From: an uncultured Verrucomicrobiota bacterium
Lineage (GTDB): Bacteria > Verrucomicrobiota > Kiritimatiellia > CAIVKH01
Length of the DNA: 64,000 bases
Assembly: GCA_937996795.1 (NCBI GenBank)
Contig: CALKUH010000039.1
Coordinates: forward strand, 65,727-129,726
Direction of reading: 5' to 3'
The number at the start of each line of letters is the position of its first letter. Position 1 is the first letter of the stretch. A model generated the notes under the pieces. It saw only the letters and a program-made list of their open reading frames with translations. It had not been told where the DNA came from and ran no database searches. A program made the translations under genes and the position numbers. This document shows, in pieces, positions 39,873-49,083 of this stretch.

Positions 39873-41858
39873 TCAGTAGGCGAGGCGCAGGGACGGGTTG
39901 CCGGTGCGGGTGAGGACGAGGTGGAGATTGTCCAGGGCGCGGGTGGCGAAGGCGGCTTCGCAGTAGGCGAGGTAGTAGCGCCATTTGCGGATGAAGACCT
40001 CGTCGTAGCCGAGCGCGCGGATGTCGGGCAGGTTGGCTTCGAAGGCGTCGCGCCAGGCGCGCAGGGTGGGGGCGTAGTGCGGGCCGATGTTCTCCACCGA
40101 TTCCACATGGAGCGAGGAGTGCGCGGTCATCGCCGCGCACAGGGCGCCCAAGGAGGGCAGGTGGCCGCCGGGGAAAATGTGCTTCTGGATCCAGTCCACG
40201 CTCCGGCTGTAGGCCGCGTAGCGCTGGTCGGGAATCGTGATGACCTGGATCGCTGCGAGTCCGTCGGGTTTTAACGCGCGATCCAAGGCCGAAAAATAGG
40301 TGCCGAGAAACGAGCAGCCAACCGCTTCCAGCATCTCGATGGAAACGATCCGGTCAAAACGCCCCTCCACGTTCCGGTAGTCGCGCAGCTCGAAGGTCAC
40401 GCGATCAGCGAGGCCGGCGGCCGCGGCGCGCGCCTGCGCTTCCTCCAACTGGCGCTGCGATACCGTGATGGAAGTGACGCGACAGCCGGTTGTGCGCGCG
40501 GCCTCCAGCGCGAATCCACCCCAGCCGGATCCGATTTCGAGCACGTGATGCTCGGGCCCGATCCGGGCCGCCTGGATAAGCCGGCGGATCTTGTTCACCT
40601 GCGCGTCCTGCAACGACTGACCCGCGTGCGCGTAGACGGCGGCGGAGTACATCAGGGTCGGATCCAGCCACAACTTGAAGAAGTCGTTGCTGAGGTCGTA
40701 GTGCGCGGAAATGTTGCGGCGACTTCCGGCGCGCGTGTTGGGGCGGGCGAGGTGGAGCGCCCGATTCAGCGCACGACCGACACGCGCCATGCGCACATCC
40801 CCGTCATCGAGTCGGTGACGGTTTTCGATCAGCAAGGAAATGAACGACGTGATGTCGGGGGTGTCCCACTCGCCGAGCATGTAACCGTCGCCGAGTCCGA
40901 TCTCGCCATCGCGCGCGGTTCGGGCGAAGAAGGCATTGTCCCGGATGCGCACCTCCGCGGCGGGTCCCGGCGCCGCTCCGCCCAGACGCCGGCGCGATCC
41001 ATCCGGAAGCGTGAGGTCCAGCGTGCCGCGCTCCATCCGCCCCAGCACATCCAGCGTGAGACGCGCGCAAACCCGTTCCCATGCGGCTGGAGGCGCGACA
41101 CGGATCGTCGCCTCGCTGAGCGGGGCGGGCTTGGTGAAGACCGGCAGTTTTTTCCGAAAATATAGTTGGGCCGCTTGTGTCATGATCCGTGGCATTGTCA
41201 GGGCCGCCGCGAGCGGATACCGCGCCAGCGTGCCCGCGAGATGCTTCGTATCCAGTGGCAACGCCTTACCGGCAAGTTGCGATTTAAATACAACGCGTCC
41301 GTCGCGGATCAGGTCGACGTGCACATCGAGCGCCGGAAGGGGCGGTGAAAAGGAAAACGAATATTCACCCTTCAGGTCGTTAAACGGGGAGACGTGGAAC
41401 GCCTTGGGCTTGTGGAAGTGCGCAGTTTCATTCTCGAACGCGGGGTTGTCCAACAGGTACAGGTGGCGCTCGCGAAACGTGTTGTTCACCTCGGCGACCG
41501 CACACCGGAGGAGCCCGTCGGCGCCGTACCCGTAATAAAACGTGACGGGATTGAAGACGTAGTTCATGAAGCGCGCGGCGGTGACCATGAAGATGCGTGT
41601 GACCTCATCGCCCCGCGCGAGGGATTTCAGGAAGCGATGCAGCTTCTCGCGGATGGATCCGGCCGCGTCGTCGAGATAATCGCGGTCGTGGATGGCGAAG
41701 AGGCGGCGTTGGTTATAGCCAAAGGCGCGGACCCGTTCGGGCAGGGATGGCAGTTCGTCGAGATCGATTCCGAGAAAATAGACCGGATAGGAAAAGGTGT
41801 GGGGGGTGGGCTCCAGCCGGGCGTGCGACACGCGGCCCTGATAGAGGCAGGAGTTCAC
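39873..41858 (-). CDS. DUF1365-cyclopropane-fatty-acyl-phospholipid synthase fusion
   Basis: 661 residues from a GTG start (GTGA overlap with the FAD gene). Residues about 1-245 are a complete DUF1365 domain (NSCLYQGRVSHARLEPTPHTFSY, FGYNQRRLFAIHDRDYL, YVFNPVTFYYGY, NTFRERHLYLL, KPKAFHVSPFNDLKGEYSF). Residues about 262-661 are a CFA/mycolic acid-type methyltransferase with the SAM-binding LEIGSGWGGFALEAA (440-454), SAHYDLSNDFFKLWLDPTLMYS, VSIEMLEAVG and the late IFIRKWRYYLAYCEAAF-like FIRKWRYYLAYCEAAF. There is no stop codon or frameshift between the parts. The two domains are usually separate neighbouring genes. Methyl transfer to unsaturated lipid acyl chains is expected; the DUF1365 role is unknown. 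Confidence 0.9.
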   Translation of the reverse strand: MNSCLYQGRVSHARLEPTPHTFSYPVYFLGIDLDELPSLPERVRAFGYNQRRLFAIHDRDYLDDAAGSIREKLHRFLKSLARGDEVTRIFMVTAARFMNYVFNPVTFYYGYGADGLLRCAVAEVNNTFRERHLYLLDNPAFENETAHFHKPKAFHVSPFNDLKGEYSFSFSPPLPALDVHVDLIRDGRVVFKSQLAGKALPLDTKHLAGTLARYPLAAALTMPRIMTQAAQLYFRKKLPVFTKPAPLSEATIRVAPPAAWERVCARLTLDVLGRMERGTLDLTLPDGSRRRLGGAAPGPAAEVRIRDNAFFARTARDGEIGLGDGYMLGEWDTPDITSFISLLIENRHRLDDGDVRMARVGRALNRALHLARPNTRAGSRRNISAHYDLSNDFFKLWLDPTLMYSAAVYAHAGQSLQDAQVNKIRRLIQAARIGPEHHVLEIGSGWGGFALEAARTTGCRVTSITVSQRQLEEAQARAAAAGLADRVTFELRDYRNVEGRFDRIVSIEMLEAVGCSFLGTYFSALDRALKPDGLAAIQVITIPDQRYAAYSRSVDWIQKHIFPGGHLPSLGALCAAMTAHSSLHVESVENIGPHYAPTLRAWRDAFEANLPDIRALGYDEVFIRKWRYYLAYCEAAFATRALDNLHLVLTRTGNPSLRLAY

Positions 41859-43141
41859 AGCTCGATCCCGAATGCCCTGGCGACGGCCACGCCCGAGCGC
41901 ACGGCATCTTCGTGGAACCCGTAGCCAAAGTAGCTGCCACAAAAATAGGTCCGGTTCACCCCGTTCAGTTCGGGCAGGCGGGCCTGCGATGCCAGGGAGG
42001 CGAACGTGTAGAGCGGATGGGTGTAGTTGAGTTCGCGAATGAGGGAGCCGGGTCGCGGGTCGCGCGGGCTGTTCAGGGTCACGAAATACTGGCGTTCGGT
42101 GTTCAGCCCTTGCAGCCGGTTCATGTGGTAGGTGACCGCAATCGGCGTCGCGGAACCGGTCGAGCGGCTGCGCAGGTAATTCCACGAGGCCCACGCGCGG
42201 CGCGAGGGCGGCATGAGGCTCTCGTCCGTGTGGAGCAGCGTGCGGTTCGGCTGGTAGCGCCACGCCCCCAGCAACTCGCGTTCCGCGTCGCTCGGATCGG
42301 CCAGCATGCGGAGACTCTCGTCCGCGTGGGCGGCAAGCACGGCCACGTCGAACCGCTCTGGCGCGCCGCCCTCCACCTGGACCTGCACGTGGTCGGAACG
42401 GCGTGCGACGGCGCGCACCGGCGCCTGGATGTGGACGGCGCCCTCCATGCGGGACATGGCGCGTCGCACATAGGCGCTGCTGCCACCCGCGACGGTCATC
42501 CATTGCGGACGGTCCTCGAGGGAGAGCAATCCATGGTTCTCCCAGAACCGCACGAGCATTTCGGCCGGAAAGTCCTCAATGCCGTGTTGCGAAGAAGACC
42601 AGATCGCGCCGGCCATCGGGTAGATGTAGGCGTGGCGGACGGTTTGCGAGAAACCGCGCTGGTCGAGGTATGCGCCGACGGTCATGCGGCCCAGTCGAGA
42701 GGCGGCGAGATCCGCGCGCGCGGTTTCGCAGAACTTCATGATCTCGCGGAGGAAGCGCCAGTGCGACGGGCGAAACAGGTTGGCGGGCTGGGCGAAAAGG
42801 CCGGCCAGCCCGGTGCCGGCATATTGGAGGCCGGTGGTTTCGTCCCAATATCCGAACGACATGTCGCTGTCCCGCACGGCCACGTCGAGGTGCCGCAGCA
42901 GTTTGTTGAACAGCGGATACGTCTTGTTGTTGAGCACGATGAACCCCGTGTCGACGGGCGTGCCCGCGTCCGGTCCCTCCGGCAGGGCGATCGTATTCGT
43001 GTGGCCGCCCATGTAGTCGTTTTTCTCGAACAGGGTGACGCGATGGCGCCGCTGCAGCAGCAGCGCGGTGGTCAAGCCCGCCACACCGCCGCCGATCACG
43101 GCGATACGCAGCCCGTTGGATTCCGAAACATTCATGCGCAT
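41855..43141 (-). CDS. FAD-dependent amine-oxidase-like oxidoreductase
   Basis: 428 residues from an ATG overlapping the NUDIX stop (TAATG); a second ATG 6 bases later is equally possible. The dinucleotide-binding motif RIAVIGGGVAGLTTALLLQ and the following LFEKNDYMGGHTNT are typical of the flavin amine oxidase/phytoene desaturase group. The C-terminal FAD contact is in TYFCGSYFGYGFHEDAVRSG. The family is consistently linked with DUF1365 and CFA-type genes; in alphaproteobacteria such sets modify fatty acids, including furan fatty acids. It probably oxidises or desaturates a lipid chain before or after methylation. Confidence 0.92.
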   Translation of the reverse strand: MRMNVSESNGLRIAVIGGGVAGLTTALLLQRRHRVTLFEKNDYMGGHTNTIALPEGPDAGTPVDTGFIVLNNKTYPLFNKLLRHLDVAVRDSDMSFGYWDETTGLQYAGTGLAGLFAQPANLFRPSHWRFLREIMKFCETARADLAASRLGRMTVGAYLDQRGFSQTVRHAYIYPMAGAIWSSSQHGIEDFPAEMLVRFWENHGLLSLEDRPQWMTVAGGSSAYVRRAMSRMEGAVHIQAPVRAVARRSDHVQVQVEGGAPERFDVAVLAAHADESLRMLADPSDAERELLGAWRYQPNRTLLHTDESLMPPSRRAWASWNYLRSRSTGSATPIAVTYHMNRLQGLNTERQYFVTLNSPRDPRPGSLIRELNYTHPLYTFASLASQARLPELNGVNRTYFCGSYFGYGFHEDAVRSGVAVARAFGIEL

Positions 43142-43674
43142 TACCGGGTGAAGGAGGTCATCGAGGCGCGCTTGCGGTCCCACCATGCGCGCAGGCGGGG
43201 GAATTCGCTGTTGAATTGCGGGGTGGCGAAACCAGTGGGCATCGCGCGCTCGATTTCATCCAGCTCCCAGAACCGGCCGTCGGAAATCTCCTCCGCCTGC
43301 AAGGCGAACGGTCCCTCGTGGAGCGTCACATAGGTGCGGATCAATTCGGTTTCGACGGGCGACTCCCAGATGTACGTGTACGCGGGTTCCAGGCGGTTCG
43401 CGCGAACGCCCAACTCCTCCTGCAGTTCGCGGTGCGCACCCTGGATGGGCGACTCGCCGGGCTGCAGGTGGCCACCCACCGAGATGTCCCATTTGCCGGG
43501 CTGGACATCCTTCTGTTCCGAGCGTTTTTGGAGAAACAATCGCCCCAAACGGTCGAACACCGCGACATGGACCGCCTGATGGATCAAGGCCGGATTGCCG
43601 TGGCAGGCGGAGCGCGGAGCTTGTCCAATGATGCGTCCGGTGCGGTCAACAAGATCGAATAGTTCTTCAGGCAT
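43141..43674 (-). CDS. NUDIX hydrolase
   Basis: 177 residues. A complete Nudix box is present, GGHLQPGESPIQGAHRELQEELGV, following GX5EX7REUXEEXGU. The start MPEELFDLVDRTGRIIGQAPRSACHGNPALIHQAVHV matches the YfcD/isopentenyl-diphosphate-isomerase-like branch. It hydrolyses nucleoside-diphosphate-type substrates in the cytosol; isomerase activity is a less likely alternative. First gene of the operon with the FAD protein and DUF1365-CFA fusion. No Shine-Dalgarno; a promoter lies 8 bases before the ATG. Confidence 0.9.
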   Translation of the reverse strand: MPEELFDLVDRTGRIIGQAPRSACHGNPALIHQAVHVAVFDRLGRLFLQKRSEQKDVQPGKWDISVGGHLQPGESPIQGAHRELQEELGVRANRLEPAYTYIWESPVETELIRTYVTLHEGPFALQAEEISDGRFWELDEIERAMPTGFATPQFNSEFPRLRAWWDRKRASMTSFTR

Positions 43675-43682
43675 ACGAGGAG

Positions 43683-43711
43683 GTATCGCAGGTCGGACTA
43701 AGACCTTACAA
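43683..43711 (-). promoter_or_regulatory. Candidate promoter of the NUDIX-FAD-CFA operon (TTGTAA-17-CGATAC)
   Basis: On the minus strand TTGTAA (43706-43711) and CGATAC (43683-43688), spacer 17. The -10 box ends 8 bases before the ATG, again without a Shine-Dalgarno sequence. Confidence 0.4.
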
Positions 43712-43749
43712 CAAGTCGTGTGCCGAGGTCAGCCACGAAGAGCGGTGCA

Positions 43750-46700
43750 TCATTCCGCCATGCGGATGTGGACACGGAAGGAGGAGGCGCCGGAGATGTT
43801 TGCGGCCGGGAGCAGGAGCGTGCCACCCGTGCCGGGCAGATCCATCGTTTCTTCGGTTGCGCTCCAGTCCGGCGTCGCCAGGTCGGTGGTGTGGCAAAGG
43901 GTGTAGAGGCGGCCGGTCATGGACTGCACGGAGATGGCGGGGCCGCTTTCAGTCCACACGAGCTGGCTTTGGAAGAACGACGCGGCGTTGGTCGGATCAG
44001 TGCCGGCGACATACTCGCAGAAGTTCGAGAATCGGTCGCCGTCCGCGTCCGCGCCCGCCTCTGCGGCGAGCGGGTCCAGAAAATGTTGCACTTCGAAGTC
44101 GTCAGGCAAGCCGTCGTTGTCGTTGTCGGGATCGTCCGCGTCCGGAATCCGGTCTCCGTCGCGATCCGCGAGCACGAGCACCTGCAGGGGCGGCGAGGTG
44201 ACAATCCCGCCGAGGACGTCCACGGCGCGCAGGGAAAGCATGTGTGTTCCGATCTCGCCGGCAAGCCATTCGAACGAATGGTCCGACGGCGAAAGCGCGT
44301 GCGCGAACAGCCCATCCACCACAAGGGTCAGTTGCGTGATGCTGGCGGGATTCATCGTTGCCCACTCGAAGGTGAGCGTTGTTTGTTCCACCGTCGAGGT
44401 GTCGGTGGCCGGATGTACCCACGATAAGGCCGGCGCGGCAAAGGTGTCGTCCTCCAGCGCCGTCGCGATGAACGAAATGGAGGCCTGGTCATATCCGGCG
44501 TCGCCGCTGGAGGCCGTATGGACGAGCAGGCCCGTGCGCGCGGCGGGACCGGGCAGGGAGTCGTCCAGCGCCGTTACGCGGAGGGTTCGGCCGGTGACCC
44601 AGTCGTTCGGCTGGAGCGTGAAGTGCGCGGGTTCGACGCGCCACGCGTTGGCGTCGAGCGCCAGCGTGATCGTCACGGCGGAGGCCGGGCGCGCGCCGAG
44701 GTGCAGCACGTAGTCGTGCGACGCGCCTTCCGACATCTCCGCGTGATCGGGCGTGAGGAGCAGGGCGGGCAGCGCGTTGATGCCGAAGTTGATGCCCTGC
44801 GCCGAAGACGGCAGGACGACGGGGTTGTCGAATGCGGGCGTCAGGGCCTGCGCCTGCTTGTGCGCGCGGACGGTGTTTGTGCCGCTCTTCATGTTGACGA
44901 GGGCATAGCGCCCGTCGCTCGTGGTCAGCGTCCAGTTCGTGTGGCTGGTGTGGATGCGGACGCCTTCGACCGGAACGCCGTTGGAGAGGACGAGGCCTTC
45001 GATCCGGTACACGCCGGACGGGGAGCCGACGCGCACGATGAGGGACGCGCTGGATCGTCCGCCCTTCATGTCGCTCGCGACGCAGCGCACGACGTATTCG
45101 CCCGCCGCGCTCCACCGGTTCGTCACGCGCGCCTGGTTGAGCGATTGCGTGTGGATGCTTTTCGGCAGGCCGAAGTCCCATTCGTAGGCGAGCGCATCCC
45201 CATCTTCGTCCGTGGCGTTGGCCGTGAAGACGATGTCCGCATTGACGCCGGCGGCGTTGGTGCCCGCGTCGAGGTCGAGTGCCGGCGCGCGGTTGGACGG
45301 GAAGGCGCCGATGTTCACGACGACGTCCATCCACTCCTCCGGCGCCGTGCCGCCGCGCGCGGTGGGGGTGATGTGCAGGCCCGCGGCGTAATCGCTGTAG
45401 GTGCGACCGATGAGCAGGGCGCCGTCCCACTTGTCCGTGTTGTCATCCGTCCAACTCGTGCCGGTCGGGTCGTCGTTCGAGTACGGGGTCATGTCGAGCT
45501 GGATTGCGCCGTCGCTGCCGTAGGTCGCGCGCGACCAGTCGATTTGAAGGCCATGCCGCAGCCACGCGTTGTCGGTGTACGCCATGCGGTAGCCGAGCCA
45601 GTACTCACGCGCGTTTGTCGTGTAGTCGCCCGAGGTTCTTTTGACGTGGATGGCGAACGGGCCTTGCGTGGCGGTCCGGTGGTCGAAGCGGTGGAGGCGG
45701 ACCGTGCGGCTGTTGGTGACCACGGCGACCTGCGCCGCCGTGATCCAATCGAGGTGTCGCTTTTCGCGCGGCGCGAAGTGGGCGGTCCGGTCGTTCATGT
45801 CGGACGAACTCTGCGCGCTCATCACCGAGAAGCGATGCCCGTATTCGATCCACTCCGCGTTGGATGTGTCGGCGACGTAGCCGCCCGCGACCGTGTCGCG
45901 CCCGATCGGTGTGTCGGCGTCGGTCCGCCAGTAATTCGCGTGGCGCAGGCCAAAGTTGTGGCCGAGTTCGTGGCCCGCGGTGCGCAGGGTGTAGTAGGGC
46001 TCCACGAGGTGACAACCCGGCGAACCGACCCAGGCCTTGCCCGCGTAGCTGAAGTCGAATTTGTTGGTGCCGCTGCCCACCTCGTCGGTGAGAACGATGT
46101 AGAAGTCGTAGGCGGACGCGTCGTAGCCGAGCGCCGACGCGCCGGTCCGCGCGTGGCTGAGCAGCAGGCTGAAATTGTTGGTGTAGGCCTGGCCGGGTTG
46201 GGGGAGCCGGACGAGGTCGGGCACCTGCGTGACCGACAGGCGCGTTTTGCCGAACGACGCCTCGAAGAAATAGGACGTGAGCGTGTTCATCGCGTTGGAC
46301 AGCGTCGCCGATGTGACGGGGAACCCGGTGAGGTTCGTGAAATCGCAGGTGATCAGCAGCACGCGCTTGTCGCCCTCCGTGTAGGTGGACAGGGCGCCGA
46401 TGGCATCGTCGGGGGCGTCGCCGGCCCTCGCGTTGGGATCAAGCGACGCCTCCGCCTCCAGCAGGCTCGCGGTCCAGCGCTCCAGCGCGTTGGTGTCGGG
46501 GAACGCGCGGATTTCGCCGAGGCTCTCGACCCAGAGCGGGCCGGACAACAGCCCGCGAGCGATCCGCTCGGCCTCGTCCAGACGCCGCACCGGATGCTCG
46601 TCCAGCGCGAGCCACTCCTCCATCGCCACGCCGATGACGGAGAGGTGCTGTTTGGTGGCGATGTCGAGGCGCCGGCCGAACGTCGCGACATTCCAGCGCC

Positions 46701-47205
46701 GCGCGCCGGCCTCCACGAACCGTTCCTCGCCGCCTTCCTGCGCGTCGTCCATCGCACACGCAACGGCGTATTCGAATCGCGCCTCGACGGACACCGGTTC
46801 CTCCAGCAGGGCCTGGACATCGCGGGGCAGCCGGATGCGCGTGGCGTAGGGGATGGCCGCGGCGATGGCGGATTGGGGATCGGCGCGAATCAGCGCTTTG
46901 AACGAATTTCGGCGCGCGGCGGCCCGTTGTACGCCCTCGCGCACCATGTCGGTGCGGCGCGCCTCGGGCGCGGCCTCCCACCGCGCCACCCACGCGGCGA
47001 AATCCGCGATGGGTGTGTCCGTCGTGACCGACATGGGGTGCGACGTCTCGATCTCTTGATCAACCGTCACCGGCTGTATCGCGTCGGCGCTTGCTGGCGG
47101 TGAAACGAGCACCGCCGACTCGCCTGCTGCCCTGCGTTGCGCTCCCTGTCGAACCACCAAAACGAGGATCGCGCTAATCAGGAGAAGGAAAACACTGCGG
47201 CGCAT
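43750..47205 (-). CDS. Large secreted zinc metalloprotease with PKD-like and calcium-repeat C-terminus
   Basis: 1151 residues. N-terminal membrane/signal segment (RSVFLLLISAILVLVV, 3-18). About 60-270 form a helical propeptide-like region. The catalytic region spans about 275-600, with the metzincin motif GHELGHNFGLRHANYW (His412, Glu413, His416, His422) and a downstream Met-turn candidate FSVMSAQSS. A PKD-like domain lies near 640-730 (DEDGDALAYEWDFGL), then a carboxypeptidase-regulatory-like fold and a Calx-beta-like stretch. Near 1045-1100 are Asp-rich thrombospondin type 3 repeats (DRDGDRIPDADDPDNDNDG) ending CEYVAGTDPTNA. The motif suits gametolysin-like (M11) or reprolysin-like peptidases acting outside the cell; the substrate is unknown. 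Confidence 0.85.
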   Translation of the reverse strand: MRRSVFLLLISAILVLVVRQGAQRRAAGESAVLVSPPASADAIQPVTVDQEIETSHPMSVTTDTPIADFAAWVARWEAAPEARRTDMVREGVQRAAARRNSFKALIRADPQSAIAAAIPYATRIRLPRDVQALLEEPVSVEARFEYAVACAMDDAQEGGEERFVEAGARRWNVATFGRRLDIATKQHLSVIGVAMEEWLALDEHPVRRLDEAERIARGLLSGPLWVESLGEIRAFPDTNALERWTASLLEAEASLDPNARAGDAPDDAIGALSTYTEGDKRVLLITCDFTNLTGFPVTSATLSNAMNTLTSYFFEASFGKTRLSVTQVPDLVRLPQPGQAYTNNFSLLLSHARTGASALGYDASAYDFYIVLTDEVGSGTNKFDFSYAGKAWVGSPGCHLVEPYYTLRTAGHELGHNFGLRHANYWRTDADTPIGRDTVAGGYVADTSNAEWIEYGHRFSVMSAQSSSDMNDRTAHFAPREKRHLDWITAAQVAVVTNSRTVRLHRFDHRTATQGPFAIHVKRTSGDYTTNAREYWLGYRMAYTDNAWLRHGLQIDWSRATYGSDGAIQLDMTPYSNDDPTGTSWTDDNTDKWDGALLIGRTYSDYAAGLHITPTARGGTAPEEWMDVVVNIGAFPSNRAPALDLDAGTNAAGVNADIVFTANATDEDGDALAYEWDFGLPKSIHTQSLNQARVTNRWSAAGEYVVRCVASDMKGGRSSASLIVRVGSPSGVYRIEGLVLSNGVPVEGVRIHTSHTNWTLTTSDGRYALVNMKSGTNTVRAHKQAQALTPAFDNPVVLPSSAQGINFGINALPALLLTPDHAEMSEGASHDYVLHLGARPASAVTITLALDANAWRVEPAHFTLQPNDWVTGRTLRVTALDDSLPGPAARTGLLVHTASSGDAGYDQASISFIATALEDDTFAAPALSWVHPATDTSTVEQTTLTFEWATMNPASITQLTLVVDGLFAHALSPSDHSFEWLAGEIGTHMLSLRAVDVLGGIVTSPPLQVLVLADRDGDRIPDADDPDNDNDGLPDDFEVQHFLDPLAAEAGADADGDRFSNFCEYVAGTDPTNAASFFQSQLVWTESGPAISVQSMTGRLYTLCHTTDLATPDWSATEETMDLPGTGGTLLLPAANISGASSFRVHIRMAE

Positions 47206-47411
47206 GCTCACATGCGTCTAACAGAGCATTAATCATTCCAATCGCGACAGATTGACGCACCGGAGGTTGCCCCTGAATAGCATTATCGCAATCTTTTGCT
47301 CTGCAATATCTTGCGATTTAGGCAGGCGCGCGTATCGCGGGGACCGGCGGGATGGCCTTCGCGATTGTGCGAAGTCTTTTCAGCGGTGCGGATGCCGCGC
47401 GGCGGGCGGTG
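47206..47411. other. Gap between prfC and the metalloprotease gene
   Basis: 206 bases with an inverted repeat ATCGCAA (47285-47291) / TTGCGAT (47311-47317) in an AT-rich section. No convincing promoter with both boxes, nor a terminator with a T-run, was found. Confidence 0.4.
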
Positions 47412-49040
47412 TTACGGGGTGGCTGCGTGGTGCAGGGGATTGGCCGTGGGCGATACGGGATGAAGCGTGAGTTTGGGATGCTTCTGGATGAAGTATTCCA
47501 TGCTCCACTTTTCGGGGAAGAGAATGACCAGTTCGCCTTCGATGTCTTCCGCCAGCGCGACGCCGGAACCGAGGTATTCATCGCGCAGGGCGGCGCGGTC
47601 CACGCCGAGGTCGAACCAGCGGATCTGGGTATAGGGCGCGGGTTCGAGGCGCGTGTCGGCGCCGTATTCATTTTGCAGCCGGTACACAAGCACCTCGAAC
47701 TGCAACTGGCCGACGGCGCCCAGCAGCACGGACGTGCCCACGCCGTGCAGCGGTTTGAACAACTGGATCACGCCTTCCGCGAGCATCTGGTCGAGCCCCT
47801 GCTTGAACTGTTTCGACTTGGAGGGATTCGGGTTGCTCAACGTCGCGAAGACTTCGGGCGGGAAGCGCGGGATCTCGCGATATTGCAGGTCCGCTTTCGT
47901 GGTGAGCGTGTCGCCGATGCGGAAGGAGCGATGGGCGACCAGGCCGACGATATCGCCGGGGTAGGCGGATTCGATGCTCTCGCGCTCGGTGCCGAAGAGT
48001 TTCTGAGGATAGGCGAGGCGGATGGGTTTCCCGGTTTCGGGATCCATCACCATCATGTCCTTCGAGAACACTCCGGAGCAGATGCGGATGAAGGCGATCG
48101 TGTCGCGGTGTCTCGGGTTCATGTTGGCCTGCACCTTGAAGACGAAGGCGGAAAAATCGGGCTGCTCGGGCGGAATGAGCTGGCCGTTCGAGCGGCGCGG
48201 CGCGGGCGGGGCGCCATATTTCACGAAGTAGTCGAGCAGCAGTTGCACGCCGAAATTGGTCATAGCGCTGCCGAAGAAGACAGGCGTGATGCGGCCCGCC
48301 ATCACGGCGTCGCGGTCGAACTGTTCACCGGCGACGGAGAGCATTTCGATTTCCTGCCGCCACGCGTCATACAGCGCGGGGTCCACGGTCTCGCGCAGGC
48401 CCGGGTCATCCGGTCCGCCGACTTTGAACGGCGCGCGATAGGCGCCGCCAACGGTGCGTTCAAAGAGGAAAAGCTGGTGCGCGAGGCGGTCGTACACGCC
48501 GCGGAAATCCTGTCCGCTGCCGAGCGGCCAGGTGACGGGGAACGCGCCGATGCCCAGCACCTTTTCCAGTTCATCGAGCAGGGCGAGGCCTTCCTGCGCG
48601 GGACGGTCCATCTTGTTGATGAATGTAAAAATCGGGATGTGGCGCAGCCGGCAGATTTCAAACAGCTTCTTCGTGCGATCCTCGATGCCTTTTGCGGCGT
48701 CGATGACCATGATGACGCTGTCCACGGCGGTCAGCACGCGGTAGGTGTCCTCGCTGAAATCCTTGTGGCCCGGCGTGTCGAGCAGGTTGATGCAGTGGCT
48801 GTCGTATTCGAACTGGAGGACGGTGGAGGTGATCGAGATGCCGCGTTCGCGTTCCAGCTCCATCCAGTCCGACGTCGCCGCGCGCTGGTTCTTGCGTGCG
48901 CGCACGGAGCCGGCGAGGTGCAGGGCGCCGCCGTAGAGCAGCAGTTTCTCCGTCAGCGTCGTCTTGCCCGCGTCGGGGTGCGAGATGATGGCGAACGTGC
49001 GGCGTCGCGCGATTTCTTCAGGGAGCGGGCGGGTGTTCAT
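47412..49040 (-). CDS. prfC: Peptide chain release factor 3
   Basis: 542 residues. GTPase motifs are G1 SHPDAGKTTLTEKLL, G3 LLDTPGHKDFSEDTYR and G4 INKMDR; the RF3-specific start region RARKNQRAATSDWMELERERGISITSTVLQFEY is present. It releases RF1/RF2 from the ribosome after termination in a GTP-dependent way. A likely promoter lies within the end of the preceding kinase gene, so it can be expressed alone. Confidence 0.97.
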   Translation of the reverse strand: MNTRPLPEEIARRRTFAIISHPDAGKTTLTEKLLLYGGALHLAGSVRARKNQRAATSDWMELERERGISITSTVLQFEYDSHCINLLDTPGHKDFSEDTYRVLTAVDSVIMVIDAAKGIEDRTKKLFEICRLRHIPIFTFINKMDRPAQEGLALLDELEKVLGIGAFPVTWPLGSGQDFRGVYDRLAHQLFLFERTVGGAYRAPFKVGGPDDPGLRETVDPALYDAWRQEIEMLSVAGEQFDRDAVMAGRITPVFFGSAMTNFGVQLLLDYFVKYGAPPAPRRSNGQLIPPEQPDFSAFVFKVQANMNPRHRDTIAFIRICSGVFSKDMMVMDPETGKPIRLAYPQKLFGTERESIESAYPGDIVGLVAHRSFRIGDTLTTKADLQYREIPRFPPEVFATLSNPNPSKSKQFKQGLDQMLAEGVIQLFKPLHGVGTSVLLGAVGQLQFEVLVYRLQNEYGADTRLEPAPYTQIRWFDLGVDRAALRDEYLGSGVALAEDIEGELVILFPEKWSMEYFIQKHPKLTLHPVSPTANPLHHAATP

Positions 49041-49055
49041 GGACAGGGGCGCAGG

Positions 49056-49083
49056 GTATCGCCCAGCCGTCAACGCGCGTCAA
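49056..49083 (-). promoter_or_regulatory. Candidate promoter of prfC (TTGACG-16-CGATAC)
   Basis: On the minus strand TTGACG (49078-49083) and CGATAC (49056-49061), 16 bases apart, overlapping the last codons of the histidine kinase gene; 15 bases lie between the -10 box and the ATG. Confidence 0.35.

Noticed and set aside
41859..42503. Extension of the DUF1365-CFA protein upstream of its GTG
   Set aside because: It is an alternate frame of the FAD oxidoreductase gene; the DUF1365 domain begins at the GTG.
44518..47103. Very long plus-strand open frame opposite the metalloprotease
   Set aside because: Arg/Val/Gly-rich antisense reading of a G+C-rich gene, with no motif and no ribosome binding site. 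The same holds for long antisense frames opposite the hybrid kinase, pstC and prfC.
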